Source of the DNA: an uncultured Flavobacteriaceae bacterium
Lineage (GTDB): Bacteria > Bacteroidota > Bacteroidia > Flavobacteriales > Flavobacteriaceae
Assembly (NCBI GenBank): GCA_938092005.1
Contig: CALKOU010000009.1
Coordinates: 1-64,000 of the forward strand
Length of the DNA: 64,000 nt
Reading direction: 5' to 3'
Of the stretch, positions 51,856 through 61,972 are shown one piece after another. The translations under genes and the position numbers were made by a program. How positions within the stretch are numbered: the first letter of the stretch is position 1; every line of letters begins with the position of its first letter. The notes beneath the pieces are model-generated. The model was not told where the DNA came from and ran no database searches. It was given only the letters and a program-made list of their open reading frames with translations.

Positions 51856-53407
51856 AATCTTGATTGAAATAAACGCCTTTATTTTTGGTATATTTTTGAG
51901 ATTGCTTAATCATTAGATAGGCTACACTCACCAAATTACGCAAGGTAGTCAGTTGAGGTGTCAGTTTATCTTCTTGATAAAGTGCTTTTGTTGACATATA
52001 CACATCGTGTAGTGCTTTTTCTGCTTGCCTAAGGCTTTCTCCAGATTTAACAATCCCAACGTGCTGACTCATAATACCCTGTAACTCTTGACGAAGCAAG
52101 CTTATTCGCTTAACACGTTCATTTGAAACATCTTCAGTTCCCAGCCATGCTGGAATTGCATCAAAAAATGATTTGGGTAGTAAGGGTTCTGATAAGGTAT
52201 TGGCTGCATGCTCAGCAGCACGAGCTGCATATACCAGTGCCTCTAACAGAGAATTTGAAGCTAAGCGATTTGCCCCATGCAACCCCGTGTGACTGCACTC
52301 GCCTATGGCGTATAATCCGGGCAAACTGCTTTGCCCATGTTCATTAACATCAATTCCACCACATATGTAATGTGCCGCTGGTAATACAGGAATGTATGCC
52401 TTTGTGATATCAATTCCTATATCTAAACAGGTTGCCATAATGTTAGGGAATTCTTGTTGTAGTTTGGATTTATCAATATTGGTTGCGTCAAGAAAAACAT
52501 GCGATGTTTGATGCTTTTTCATTTCGGAATGAATGGCTCTAGAAACAACATCTCGTGGAGCCAAATCCAGACGCTCATCGTAATCCTTCATAAAAGCTTC
52601 ACCATCAATATTGCGAAGAACACCCCCCACTCCTCTCATAGCCTCTGTGATTAAAAAAGTATTGCCATCAACTTTGGGAAATAAGGCTGTTGGATGAAAT
52701 TGAACAAAATGTAGATTTTCAACACGAACTTTAGCTCTGTATGCCGCACCTAAACCATCGCCTGTGGCTGCATTTGGATTTGTTGTATGTGCATACACTT
52801 GACCAGCTCCTCCAGTTGACAGTACGGTAAGTTGTGATGTTATTTTGACAATGCGCTCATCTTCTATAGAAATCACATAGGCACCATAGCATTTTCCGTG
52901 AGCAGTGGTAGACAAATGGTGGTCAGTTATTAAGTCTACAAGCGAAAAATTTTCGAAAAAGGTAATATTAGGTAGCGACCTGGCTTTTGCAATAAGTGCA
53001 TGCTGTATATGCAAACCAGATTGATCTTTATGATGAACAATACGCTCGGCAGAATGTCCTCCTTCTTTTCCCAAATGAAGAGATGTCCCTTTTTTATCAA
53101 ACTGAGCACCCCAGTCCATTAATTCTTGAACTCGCTTTGGTCCTTCACGAACAACAAAATCAACAACATCTGGATCAGAAGTGTAATCACTCGCTTTTAG
53201 CGTATCATCAACATGATCAGCGTAAGAGTCATTAGTAAAGTTGGAAACAACAGCGATGCCACCTTGGGCATATTTTGTATTACTTTCAAGCAAATCACGC
53301 TTAGAAATCATGATAATTTGCTTTTCAGGGCAACGTTCAGCCAAGCGCACGGCAAAGCTTAAACCAGCTATTCCCGTTCCAACAACCAACACATCGGCAT
53401 GCATCAT
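51848..53407 (-). CDS. nadB: L-aspartate oxidase, NadB
   Basis: FAD enzyme making iminoaspartate from aspartate for NAD synthesis. 519 residues. FAD-binding VVGTGIAGLSFAVRLAER at residues 7-24, KYAQGGIAVV, the active-site HTGLHGANRLASNSLLEALVYAARA in the FAD-binding C-terminal part. Differences from the fumarate reductase/SdhA subfamily (shorter, no ferredoxin partner) and its place between nadA and nadC confirm NadB. Its ATG shares base 53407 with the end of nadA. Confidence 0.95.
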   Translation of the reverse strand: MMHADVLVVGTGIAGLSFAVRLAERCPEKQIIMISKRDLLESNTKYAQGGIAVVSNFTNDSYADHVDDTLKASDYTSDPDVVDFVVREGPKRVQELMDWGAQFDKKGTSLHLGKEGGHSAERIVHHKDQSGLHIQHALIAKARSLPNITFFENFSLVDLITDHHLSTTAHGKCYGAYVISIEDERIVKITSQLTVLSTGGAGQVYAHTTNPNAATGDGLGAAYRAKVRVENLHFVQFHPTALFPKVDGNTFLITEAMRGVGGVLRNIDGEAFMKDYDERLDLAPRDVVSRAIHSEMKKHQTSHVFLDATNIDKSKLQQEFPNIMATCLDIGIDITKAYIPVLPAAHYICGGIDVNEHGQSSLPGLYAIGECSHTGLHGANRLASNSLLEALVYAARAAEHAANTLSEPLLPKSFFDAIPAWLGTEDVSNERVKRISLLRQELQGIMSQHVGIVKSGESLRQAEKALHDVYMSTKALYQEDKLTPQLTTLRNLVSVAYLMIKQSQKYTKNKGVYFNQDYV

Positions 53408-54438
53408 TACGAGAGTGCTAACATTCGGTCAATGGGTGCTTTAGCTGCAGCCATTAACGAAGGATCAAGGTTAATTTCGGGCAGCTCATGCTTTAAACAC
53501 AAATAAAGTTTTTCTAGTGTGTTAAGCTTCATAAAAGCGCATTCGCTACAAGCACAGGTGTCATCGGCAACTGGAGCAGGTATAAATGTTTTTCCAGGTG
53601 CACGTTTCTTCATTTCATGCAAAATACCAGCCTCAGTAGCCACAATGAATGTGTCGGCATTGTCGTTTTGAACAAACTGCAACAGTCCAGAAGTACTGCC
53701 AACATAGTGCGCAATATCCAATACTTGTGACTCGCTTTCAGGATGCGCAATAAACTTAGCCTTAGGATGTTGCTGTGCTAATTGTACAATTTTATCAAAC
53801 GAAAAGGCCTCGTGAACAATGCAGCTTCCATCCCAAAGAATCATGTCACGACCTGTTTCTTTGATTAGGTAGCGCCCCAAGTTTTTATCTGGAGCAAATA
53901 TGATGGGTTGATCTTTGGGTATACTTTCAATAACACGAACAGCATTGCTTGAAGTGCAAACGATATCGCTTAGTGCTTTTATTTCTGCAGAACAGTTGAT
54001 GTATGTCACAACAATGGCATCCGGATGTTGTTTTTTAAAGGCGGCAAATGCATCAGGTGGACATGAGTCAGCTAGAGAACACCCTGCATTCAAATCAGGG
54101 AGTAAAACCTTTTTAGTGGGATTGATAATTTTAGCTGTTTCAGCCATAAAATGCACACCAGCAAAAACAATAATTTCAGCAGAAACCGCTGCAGCAGCTT
54201 TTGCCAAATACAAGCTATCTCCCAGATAATCTGCTAAATCCTGTATGGCATCTTCTTGATAATAATGCGCCAAGAGTACAGCATTTTTAGCTTTTTTTAG
54301 ACGTTTGATTTCATCCACAAGAGAAATCCCTTCAGGAATTGGGGAATCAACATACCCCTTTGTTAATGACAATGTGGAATTTAGAGTAGATTTAATAGCT
54401 TCGATTTTAATAGATAAAATTAATGAATTTACAAGCAA
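53407..54438 (-). CDS. nadA: Quinolinate synthase, NadA
   Basis: [4Fe-4S] enzyme condensing iminoaspartate with dihydroxyacetone phosphate. The conserved core begins [22 protein letters not shown]; the cluster cysteines are those in [25 protein letters not shown] region and [12 protein letters not shown] near the C-terminus. No ATG exists in the N-terminal region before the core. The frame starts at TTG 54438, and another TTG at residue 24 is possible, so the exact N-terminus is open. A minus-strand TATTTTTG at 54506-54499 is a possible promoter. Confidence 0.93.
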   Translation of the reverse strand: MLVNSLILSIKIEAIKSTLNSTLSLTKGYVDSPIPEGISLVDEIKRLKKAKNAVLLAHYYQEDAIQDLADYLGDSLYLAKAAAAVSAEIIVFAGVHFMAETAKIINPTKKVLLPDLNAGCSLADSCPPDAFAAFKKQHPDAIVVTYINCSAEIKALSDIVCTSSNAVRVIESIPKDQPIIFAPDKNLGRYLIKETGRDMILWDGSCIVHEAFSFDKIVQLAQQHPKAKFIAHPESESQVLDIAHYVGSTSGLLQFVQNDNADTFIVATEAGILHEMKKRAPGKTFIPAPVADDTCACSECAFMKLNTLEKLYLCLKHELPEINLDPSLMAAAKAPIDRMLALS

Positions 54439-54518
54439 AAGTGTTCTGTTTTGGAGTGAAATTTTTAATGCTTATACTTTTTTACTAACGAACACAAACA
54501 AAAATAATAAAACACGCC

Positions 54519-54547
54519 TAATTTTGGATTTAAAACGGTTACTTTTG
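54519..54547 (+). promoter_or_regulatory. Two -7 elements before thrA
   Basis: TAATTTTG (54519-54526) and TACTTTTG (54540-54547), both exact, ending 44 and 23 bases before the thrA ATG. Either could serve; no -33 TTG at good spacing. Confidence 0.45.
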
Positions 54548-54570
54548 TATCGTTTTTTTAAGATCAAAAG

Positions 54571-57009
54571 ATGATTGTTTTAAAGTTTGGAGGCTCTTCG
54601 GTAGCTGGTGCAAAAGAAGTAGATCAAGTACTTAATGTTTTATCTCAACAACAAAAGCCAATGGCTGTTGTGGTATCAGCATTGGGTGGAATTACAGACG
54701 AATTACATACGCTTGGCAAGCTTGCAGCAAGTGGTGACGCAACTTATACAGAACGCATTAAAGATGTTGAAGGACGCCATGTTGACATGATACACAGCTT
54801 GATTCCTGTTTCTGAACAAAGTAGTATTCTTAGTACAACCAAGCAAATCATCAACAACTTAGAAACAATCTTGGATGGTACGTTCATGATTCGTGAGTTA
54901 TCGCCAAAAACGCTTGATAACTTATTGAGTTTTGGTGAGCTGCTTTCACACAAAATTGTTGCACAAGCTGCCAAGGCTAAAGGCATTGATGCCATTGCCA
55001 AAAATGCACAAGACCTAATTGTTACAACGCAGTCTTTAGGCAGAACTCTTGTTGATTATGAACAAACCAATGTAAACCTTCGTGATTTTTTCAAAAAAAA
55101 CAAACACAAAGTTGTTATCCTTCCAGGTTTTGTTTCCAAAAACGCACAGGGTATTGTTACCACTTTGGGGCGTGGTGGCTCTGACCTTACTGCTTCAATT
55201 GTAGCATGTGCTCTTGATGCAGAATTTTTAGAAATCTGGACAGACGTTAGCGGTATGTTTACTGCACATCCCGCTTTGGTAAAACAAGCTAAATCCATAC
55301 CTGAGATATCATACCAAGAAGCCATGGAGCTCTCTCATTTTGGAGCAAAGGTGATTTACCCACCTACCCTTCAGCCCATTATTGATAAAAATATTCCTGT
55401 TTATATTAAAAACACATTCCAACCTAACGATGCAGGAACACTGATTACAAACGCTACCGAAGCCGAAACAGTCGTTAGAGGCATCAGCCACATCAATGAC
55501 ATTGCATTGCTAACCCTTGAAGGAAGTGGCATGATAGGCGTTCCAGGGTATTCTCAGAAACTATTGACGGTTTTAGCTCAACATCACATTAATGTAGTGA
55601 TGATCACGCAAGCATCATCTGAGCATTCTATTTGTTTAGGTATTGATGCTTCGGAAGCTGATTTTGCACAACAAACCATAGATGAGGCATTTGCACTAGA
55701 CATCGAAACCAAAAAAATAAACCCAATTCGCGTTGAGAAAGACCTTTCCATTATTGCGCTTGTTGGAGAAAACATGAAAAACCATCAAGGCATTAGCGGT
55801 GGTATGTTTAGAGCACTTGGTAATAATAACGTAAATGTTAAAGCCATTGCACAGGGAGCTTCTGAAAAAAACATTACAGCTGTCATTGATAGCAAAGACA
55901 TCAAAAAAGCGTTAAACACGCTGCATGAGGCATTTTTTGAAGCTCAAATAAAGAAACTACACTTATTTGTCACGGGTATAGGAAATGTTGGGAGTAAGTT
56001 TTTAGAACAAGTAAACCAACAGCGAGATTTTCTTAAAGAACACTTTAAGCTCAACCTAAGTGTTGTTGGTATTTCTAATTCCCGTAAAATGGTTTTTGAT
56101 CCTTCAGGAATCAATTTAGATAACTGGAAAGATGCGCTAGAAGCGGGCAATGCAGCAGATAAGGATGTGTTTTTTGAAACGACAAAAGACATGAATATGC
56201 GCAATGCCATTTTTGTTGACAATACTGCAAACCCACTCATTGCAGGAACTTATTCAAAGTATCTCGAAAACAACATCGGGGTTGTTACTTGTAATAAGAT
56301 TGCATGTGCCGATGATTTGGTTAACTATCAAAACCTTAAAAAGCTTTCTAGAAAATACAATGCTCCATTTTTATTTGAAACGAATGTTGGCGCAGGGCTT
56401 CCCATTATTGACACCTTAAACCATCTTATTGCATCTGGTGACCAGGTCCACAGTATTCATGCAGTATTATCTGGAAGTTTAAATTTTGTTTTTAATTCCT
56501 TTAATGAAAAGACTTCTTTCCGCGAGGTAGTAGAACAAGCCATGCAAGAAGGCTACACGGAGCCAGATCCAAAAATTGATTTAAGCGGAATTGACGTTGC
56601 GCGTAAGATTTTGATTTTAGCAAGAGAAAGTGGTTTTGCCTTAGAACTAGCTGATATTGAAAATAATGCTTTCTTACCAGAAGCCTGCTTAGACACAGAT
56701 ACAAACGAAGCCTTTTTAGCGAGTTTGGACGATCACAAAGATCATTTTGATTCGCTTTTTACAGCAGCTGCTCAAGAAAAAGCACGTCTAAAATATGTTG
56801 CCACTTTTGAAAATGGAAAAGCATCAGTAGGTCTAAAACACATCCCAGAAGGGCATGATTTTTATAACTTAGAGGGAAGCGATAATATAGTGTTGTTCTA
56901 CACCGATAGATACGCTCAACAACCTTTAATTGTTAAAGGAGCTGGTGCAGGAGCCGCTGTAACCGCTTCTGGAATATTTGCAGATATTATACGAATTGGA
57001 AAAAGTTGA
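54571..57009 (+). CDS. thrA: Bifunctional aspartokinase / homoserine dehydrogenase
   Basis: First and third enzymes of the threonine branch fused, 812 residues. Aspartokinase part: KFGGSSVAG at 4-12, LGRGGSDLTAS near 204, LEIWTDVSGMFTAHP. Two ACT-like regulatory segments lie between about 310 and 460 and would sense threonine. Homoserine dehydrogenase part from about 467 (LFVTGIGNVGSKFLEQ), with VLSGSLNFVFNSF and the GYTEPDPKIDLSGIDVARK substrate motif. Leads the thrA-thrB-thrC operon. Confidence 0.96.
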   Translation: MIVLKFGGSSVAGAKEVDQVLNVLSQQQKPMAVVVSALGGITDELHTLGKLAASGDATYTERIKDVEGRHVDMIHSLIPVSEQSSILSTTKQIINNLETILDGTFMIRELSPKTLDNLLSFGELLSHKIVAQAAKAKGIDAIAKNAQDLIVTTQSLGRTLVDYEQTNVNLRDFFKKNKHKVVILPGFVSKNAQGIVTTLGRGGSDLTASIVACALDAEFLEIWTDVSGMFTAHPALVKQAKSIPEISYQEAMELSHFGAKVIYPPTLQPIIDKNIPVYIKNTFQPNDAGTLITNATEAETVVRGISHINDIALLTLEGSGMIGVPGYSQKLLTVLAQHHINVVMITQASSEHSICLGIDASEADFAQQTIDEAFALDIETKKINPIRVEKDLSIIALVGENMKNHQGISGGMFRALGNNNVNVKAIAQGASEKNITAVIDSKDIKKALNTLHEAFFEAQIKKLHLFVTGIGNVGSKFLEQVNQQRDFLKEHFKLNLSVVGISNSRKMVFDPSGINLDNWKDALEAGNAADKDVFFETTKDMNMRNAIFVDNTANPLIAGTYSKYLENNIGVVTCNKIACADDLVNYQNLKKLSRKYNAPFLFETNVGAGLPIIDTLNHLIASGDQVHSIHAVLSGSLNFVFNSFNEKTSFREVVEQAMQEGYTEPDPKIDLSGIDVARKILILARESGFALELADIENNAFLPEACLDTDTNEAFLASLDDHKDHFDSLFTAAAQEKARLKYVATFENGKASVGLKHIPEGHDFYNLEGSDNIVLFYTDRYAQQPLIVKGAGAGAAVTASGIFADIIRIGKS

Positions 57010-57943
57010 TGTAACAGGCGTTAGACTATTTGCGCCAGCCAGTATAGCCAATATCTCATGTGGCTTTGATGTTTTAGGGCTTTGTCTTGAAAATATTGGG
57101 GATATTATGGAGATACGTCGTAGCAACACGGCTGGTATTCAAATAACATCCATCAAGGGGCAAGACTTACCGCTTGAAGCCGAGAAAAACGTGGCTGGAG
57201 TTGCAGGATTGGCTTTATTAGCCGAATACAACCCACAATTGGGTTTTGAAATTTATATCGAAAAAAACATCAAACCTGGAAGTGGTATTGGCAGTTCTGC
57301 CGCAAGCGCAGCCGGAGCTGTAGCGGGTATTAACTATTTGCTTGGTAGTCCGTTTTCAACAAAAGAATTGATTCCTTTTGCTATGGAAGGAGAGCGATTA
57401 GCCTGTGGTAGCGCTCATGCAGACAACGTAGCACCAGCACTTTTAGGTGGGTTTACATTGGTACGTGACACCAACCCTTTAGATATTTGTGCGCTTCCAA
57501 CTCCGTTAGAACTCGTAGCAACGGTAATTCATCCTAAAATTGAAGTAAAAACAGCAGATGCACGTGCGGTACTAAAAACACGTGTTTCGCTCGAAAAAGC
57601 GATTAGTCAGTGGGCCAATGTAGGGGCTTTGGTTTCAAGTTTATATGAAGAAGACTATGAGCTGTTGAGTAAGTCTCTTGTTGACGGCATTGTAGAACCC
57701 GCCCGATCCATACTCATCCCTTACTTTAACGAATTAAAAGACGCTTGCAAAAAAGCAGGTGCTTTAGGATCTGGTATTTCAGGATCTGGCCCTTCGGTAT
57801 TTGCACTATCAAGAGGAATGACTACTGCAAATCACGTTGCGCAAGCCATGCAAGCCGTCTTGGAAAAAACCGAAATTCCATTTGACATTCACGTTAGTCC
57901 AGTAAAACAATCTGGAGTAAGCTTTTTAGAAGACATCACATGA
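56996..57943 (+). CDS. thrB: Homoserine kinase
   Basis: GHMP kinase phosphorylating homoserine, about 315 residues. Motifs: VRLFAPASIANISCGFDVLG at the N-terminus, phosphate loop KPGSGIGSSAASAAGAV and C-terminal GSGISGSGPSVFALS. There is no ATG in frame ahead of the core: the only starts are TTG at 56996 or 56978, both inside the end of thrA (stop at 57009). TTG 56996 gives an N-terminus of family-like length and a 14-bp overlap, so I prefer it. Stop overlaps thrC by 4 bp. Confidence 0.93.
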   Translation: MEKVDVTGVRLFAPASIANISCGFDVLGLCLENIGDIMEIRRSNTAGIQITSIKGQDLPLEAEKNVAGVAGLALLAEYNPQLGFEIYIEKNIKPGSGIGSSAASAAGAVAGINYLLGSPFSTKELIPFAMEGERLACGSAHADNVAPALLGGFTLVRDTNPLDICALPTPLELVATVIHPKIEVKTADARAVLKTRVSLEKAISQWANVGALVSSLYEEDYELLSKSLVDGIVEPARSILIPYFNELKDACKKAGALGSGISGSGPSVFALSRGMTTANHVAQAMQAVLEKTEIPFDIHVSPVKQSGVSFLEDIT

Positions 57944-59247
57944 AGTATTACAGCCTAACCAACAACCAAAACACCGCTACCTTTTCAGAAGCGGTTATTC
58001 AAGGACTTGCACCCGACAGAGGTTTGTATTTTCCTGAAAAAACAGCACGATTATCAGATGATTTTTTGGCGAATCTTGCCACTAAATCTGCAACTGAAAT
58101 TGGCTTTGAAGTCATGAAACCATTCGTTGGGGGCAGCATTCCTGATGATAGATTACAACAAATTGTAGCAGACACCTTGTGTTTTGATTTTCCACTAGTC
58201 AAGCTTGACGACAACATCAGTACACTTGAATTATTTCATGGTCCTACTATGGCCTTTAAGGACGTAGGTGGAAGGTTTATGGCTAGGTGTATTGGTTACT
58301 TTAATGAGCAAAGCCCTAAAAAAGTAACTGTTTTGGTTGCCACCTCTGGTGATACAGGCGGCGCAGTTGCCTCAGGATTCTTAGGGATTGAAGGCACTGA
58401 AGTAATCATTTTGTACCCGAAAGGGAAAGTAAGTACCATTCAAGAATTACAGCTTACAACAAACGGCAATAACATTAAGGCTATTGAAGTAGACGGGGTT
58501 TTTGATGATTGTCAAGAGATGGTTAAGAGTGCCTTTTTAGACACAGAACTTAACAGCGCATATAATCTAACTTCTGCTAATTCGATAAACGTAGCACGAT
58601 GGTTACCGCAATCGTTTTATTTTTTCTTTGCATATCAGCAATTGCTACGCCAAGGTTTTGAAGGAAAATTAGCCTTTTCAGTACCAAGTGGAAACTTTGG
58701 AAACATTTGTGCGGGAATTGTGGCAAACCGCTTAGGATTGCCTGTGGATCACTTTATTGCGAGTACAAACGTGAACGATACGGTTCCTCGTTATTTGCAA
58801 ACACAACAATACAATCCAAACCCATCAAAACAAACCATTTCCAACGCTATGGACGTTGGTAATCCATCCAATTTTATTCGTATTCAATCGCTCTTCAACA
58901 ATGATTTTGATACACTAAAAAAACACTTTTCTTCATATGCATTTGATGATAGCGCAACGCGCGAAGCGTTAACAGCATTGCACAAAACGTATGATTATGT
59001 TGCAGATCCCCACGGCGCTGTTGGCTATTTAGGGTTACAGAAATACATGAAAAAACACCCAGAAGCACAGGGTGTATTTCTTGAAACGGCACACCCTATA
59101 AAATTCCGTAATGTTGTAGAAGAAACATTAGGTGTTACCTTAGATATCCCAGAGCAAATCCAGCATGTATTGGGCAAAAAGCAAGAGAAAACAGCACTCA
59201 AAGACTACGCAGCCTTTAAGGAATACTTACTCGCCCAAGCTACTTAA
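57940..59247 (+). CDS. thrC: Threonine synthase
   Basis: PLP enzyme converting O-phosphohomoserine to threonine, 435 residues. N-terminal APDRGLYFPE, PLP-lysine context FHGPTMAFKDVGGRF (Lys near 107), the phosphate-binding ATSGDTGGAVASGF and the VPSGNFGNICAG loop. This is the class with the short N domain common in Bacteroidota. ATGA coupling to thrB. Its 3' end overlaps the convergent aminopeptidase gene by 21 bp. Confidence 0.96.
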   Translation: MKYYSLTNNQNTATFSEAVIQGLAPDRGLYFPEKTARLSDDFLANLATKSATEIGFEVMKPFVGGSIPDDRLQQIVADTLCFDFPLVKLDDNISTLELFHGPTMAFKDVGGRFMARCIGYFNEQSPKKVTVLVATSGDTGGAVASGFLGIEGTEVIILYPKGKVSTIQELQLTTNGNNIKAIEVDGVFDDCQEMVKSAFLDTELNSAYNLTSANSINVARWLPQSFYFFFAYQQLLRQGFEGKLAFSVPSGNFGNICAGIVANRLGLPVDHFIASTNVNDTVPRYLQTQQYNPNPSKQTISNAMDVGNPSNFIRIQSLFNNDFDTLKKHFSSYAFDDSATREALTALHKTYDYVADPHGAVGYLGLQKYMKKHPEAQGVFLETAHPIKFRNVVEETLGVTLDIPEQIQHVLGKKQEKTALKDYAAFKEYLLAQAT

Positions 59248-60843
59248 TTCTGGAAGTACAAATTGATCCAACACACTAGGTTGTTGCATCATGGCTTCAA
59301 TGGCTTCTGCCGTACGTGGAGCGTATGCAGATAAGTTTAAAGGGCCATCGTGCGTTATCAAAATATCATCTTCAATACGAACAGCAATACCCCACCACTT
59401 AGGGTCACATGGACTGTTTTCTGGAATGTAAATGCCTGGTTCTACTGTAATCAGTGTGTTGTGTTTAAAAGGGCTGTAAGTACCTGCATCGTGAACATCT
59501 AACCCAAGGTAGTGAGATGTTCCGTGTGGAAAATAACGACGCACTTCAGAAGCATCTTGAATAATACCCAATGCCATTAATCCTTTCTCAATAACTTTGA
59601 CTGCTGCAAAATGTGGCGCACGCATACCCGCACCAACAACAGATGCTGCAATTCCTGCCTCTTGAGCTTCGTATACAACATCATAAATAGCGCGTTGTTC
59701 AGCTGTGAAGGTTCCGTCGGCGGGAATGGTACGCGTAACATCGGCGGTATAATTATGATACTCTGCTCCCAAATCCATAAGCACTAAGTCCTCGCCTACT
59801 TGTGGCTTGTCGTTGGTAATATAGTGCAACACACAGCCGTTATGGCCACCGCCAACAATGGAGGGGTAACCTTCGTATTCGGCTCCGTATTTTTTAAAAA
59901 CAAACTCGTGAACTCCTTGAATCTCACGCTCCGACATTCCAGGGTGCATGGCCTTCATGACTTCTACTTGACCAACTGCCGAAATATAAATCGCTTTTTT
60001 TAACAAGGCTACTTCTTCAGGGTATTTTACTTCACGTAGTTCATCAAGGATGCTGCCTAAGGTTTCGGTGTCTAAATTGGAAAGTTGCGCACGCATTTGC
60101 TGTTTAAGTTCTAATCGTTGACGCTCATTTATAGCTGTTTTATAGCTAGACAACAACGGATCTTCGGCTAGACGTTCATCACGGCGCAATGAGCGGTCAA
60201 GGATTTGTGCTACGTTCGCAGAGCTTTGTGCATCGGAAGTGGTGATGTAGCGGTATAGTGACGCACGCTGTGATGAAAAATCAGCAGGGTAATTCACCTT
60301 TTGCTTAAAGGTTTCAATAAGCGAAAATAAATCGGCATCATGTGCTTCGTTATCACGAACATCGTTTTTAAAATCAAAAAACAAAATGCGTTCAAAAGTT
60401 TCAAAATTGGCTTTAAACGAAGTGAAATCTGTGTTAAAATAAACATGTGGAAATCCTAATTTTTCGGTTGCACCGACAACTCCCAAACGATACCCATCCC
60501 ATTGTTCACGAAGGGGATCTCGCTCTTGTACAAACAATACTTCTTGTATTTGCTGACCGTCAATGGTTTGTGGCTCCTTAAAGAGCATCAAGATTGCATG
60601 CGGTTCTTTTAATCCTGTTAGGTAATAAAAATTGGGGTCTTGATGGTAATGGTAATCAACGTCGTTAGCACGGTTGCGCACTGGGTTAGCAAAGAACACC
60701 GCCACACTATTTTCTGGCATTTTACTTCGCACATCTGCGCGACGTTCGGCGTGAAATTCAGGTGTTAAATAGTCGTTTGGAAGTTCTTGCGCACCGAGGC
60801 CAAGAACCATACAAGTTGTGAATAAAATGGAGCGTAACATCAT
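59227..60843 (-). CDS. Secreted aminopeptidase P family (M24B) metallopeptidase
   Basis: About 538 residues with a signal peptide (MMLRSILFTTCMVLGLGAQ-EL), so exported. It cleaves an N-terminal residue before proline. N-terminal creatinase-like domain, then the M24 pita-bread domain with the five metal ligands in LMDLGAEYHNYTADVTRTIPA (two Asp), FPHGTSHYLGLDVHD (His), TVEPGIY (Glu) and RIEDDILIT (Glu). An in-frame start at 60897 would add 18 residues before the signal peptide and overlap gcvT, so I reject it. ATG 60840 is also possible. Confidence 0.9.
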   Translation of the reverse strand: MMLRSILFTTCMVLGLGAQELPNDYLTPEFHAERRADVRSKMPENSVAVFFANPVRNRANDVDYHYHQDPNFYYLTGLKEPHAILMLFKEPQTIDGQQIQEVLFVQERDPLREQWDGYRLGVVGATEKLGFPHVYFNTDFTSFKANFETFERILFFDFKNDVRDNEAHDADLFSLIETFKQKVNYPADFSSQRASLYRYITTSDAQSSANVAQILDRSLRRDERLAEDPLLSSYKTAINERQRLELKQQMRAQLSNLDTETLGSILDELREVKYPEEVALLKKAIYISAVGQVEVMKAMHPGMSEREIQGVHEFVFKKYGAEYEGYPSIVGGGHNGCVLHYITNDKPQVGEDLVLMDLGAEYHNYTADVTRTIPADGTFTAEQRAIYDVVYEAQEAGIAASVVGAGMRAPHFAAVKVIEKGLMALGIIQDASEVRRYFPHGTSHYLGLDVHDAGTYSPFKHNTLITVEPGIYIPENSPCDPKWWGIAVRIEDDILITHDGPLNLSAYAPRTAEAIEAMMQQPSVLDQFVLPELSSLGE

Positions 60844-60875
60844 CTTCTTTTTCGCTAAAGTAGCTAAAACTATGC

Positions 60876-60883
60876 TACTTTTG
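60876..60883 (+). promoter_or_regulatory. -7 element TACTTTTG before gcvT
   Basis: Exact TAnnTTTG five bases before the gcvT ATG, which would give a leaderless or nearly leaderless mRNA. Confidence 0.45.
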
Positions 60884-60888
60884 AAAAC

Positions 60889-61971
60889 ATGAAACAATTG
60901 TCGTTACATCATCAGCATATAGCCTCAGGCGCCAAGATGGGGCCTTTTGCAGACTTTGAAATGCCGCTCACCTATCAAGGTGTAAAAGCTGAACACCTAT
61001 GCGTACGCGAGCACGTAGGGGTTTTTGACGTGTCACATATGGGTGAATTTATAGTGTCTGGTGATCAGGCGTTAGCCTTTCTGCAACACAGCACCAGTAA
61101 CAACGTTGCTGCACTTAAAATAGGCGATGCACAATATGCCTACATGCCAAATAAAACTGGCGGCGTTGTTGATGATTTACTTATTTATCGCATTGACGAA
61201 CAAACATACATGCTAGTCGTAAATGCTAGTAACATCAAAAAAGATTGGAACTGGTTACAAGATCAAAATAACGCCTTTGGTGCAAGGCTTCAAAACAAAT
61301 CCAACAACTACGCACTACTGGCGGTGCAAGGGCCAAAAGCCGATGCCCTGATGCAAACCCTATGCACACTTGATACTGCACAACAAAAGAGCTTTACTAT
61401 TGCTCAAACAACCGTTGCTGGAGTATCAGATGTTTGGGTAGCTAAAACGGGGTATACGGGTGCGGGTGGTGTAGAACTCTATATCCCAACGCAATATGCC
61501 CATATGGTATGGAACGCATTACTCGAAAAGGGAAAAATACATAATATTCAACCTATTGGATTGGCGGCTCGTGATACCTTACGCCTCGAAATGGGGTATT
61601 GCCTTTATGGCCACGAACTTAGTGACGCCACTTCACCCATAGCTGCTCGCTTGGCATGGTGTACCGATTTTTCTAAAACGTTTGTGGGAGATAGCCCTAT
61701 CAAAAAAGATAAGGAAAACGGAACGGAGCTTCTTCGTATTGGTTTTACGATGATCGATCGTGGCATCCCACGCCAAGGTTATGTGTTGGTAGATGTTAAC
61801 GGATCACCCATTGGCGAAGTTACATCGGGAACTTCATCCCCTTCTTTAGGTGTGGGTATTGGCATGGGGTATGTAAAAAGAGCTTATGCGAAAACAGGTA
61901 CGGAAATCTTTGTTCAAATAAGGGGTAAAAACATCAAAGCAGCGGTTACAAAACTTCCGTTTATTTCATAG
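60889..61971 (+). CDS. gcvT: Aminomethyltransferase (glycine cleavage T protein)
   Basis: Tetrahydrofolate-dependent T protein, releasing ammonia and making methylene-THF. 360 residues. VFDVSHMGEF near 44-53, the folate-binding GGVVDDLLIYR near 91-101, TGYTGAGGVELY, and AARDTLRLEMGYCLYGHEL. The C-terminal barrel has LGVGIGMGYV. The P, H and L genes are not in the window. Followed two bases later by the RmlD-like gene. Confidence 0.95.
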   Translation: MKQLSLHHQHIASGAKMGPFADFEMPLTYQGVKAEHLCVREHVGVFDVSHMGEFIVSGDQALAFLQHSTSNNVAALKIGDAQYAYMPNKTGGVVDDLLIYRIDEQTYMLVVNASNIKKDWNWLQDQNNAFGARLQNKSNNYALLAVQGPKADALMQTLCTLDTAQQKSFTIAQTTVAGVSDVWVAKTGYTGAGGVELYIPTQYAHMVWNALLEKGKIHNIQPIGLAARDTLRLEMGYCLYGHELSDATSPIAARLAWCTDFSKTFVGDSPIKKDKENGTELLRIGFTMIDRGIPRQGYVLVDVNGSPIGEVTSGTSSPSLGVGIGMGYVKRAYAKTGTEIFVQIRGKNIKAAVTKLPFIS

Positions 61972-61972
61972 C

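Noticed and set aside
60844-60897. 18-residue N-terminal extension of the aminopeptidase
   Set aside because: It precedes a complete signal peptide and overlaps the gcvT start and promoter.
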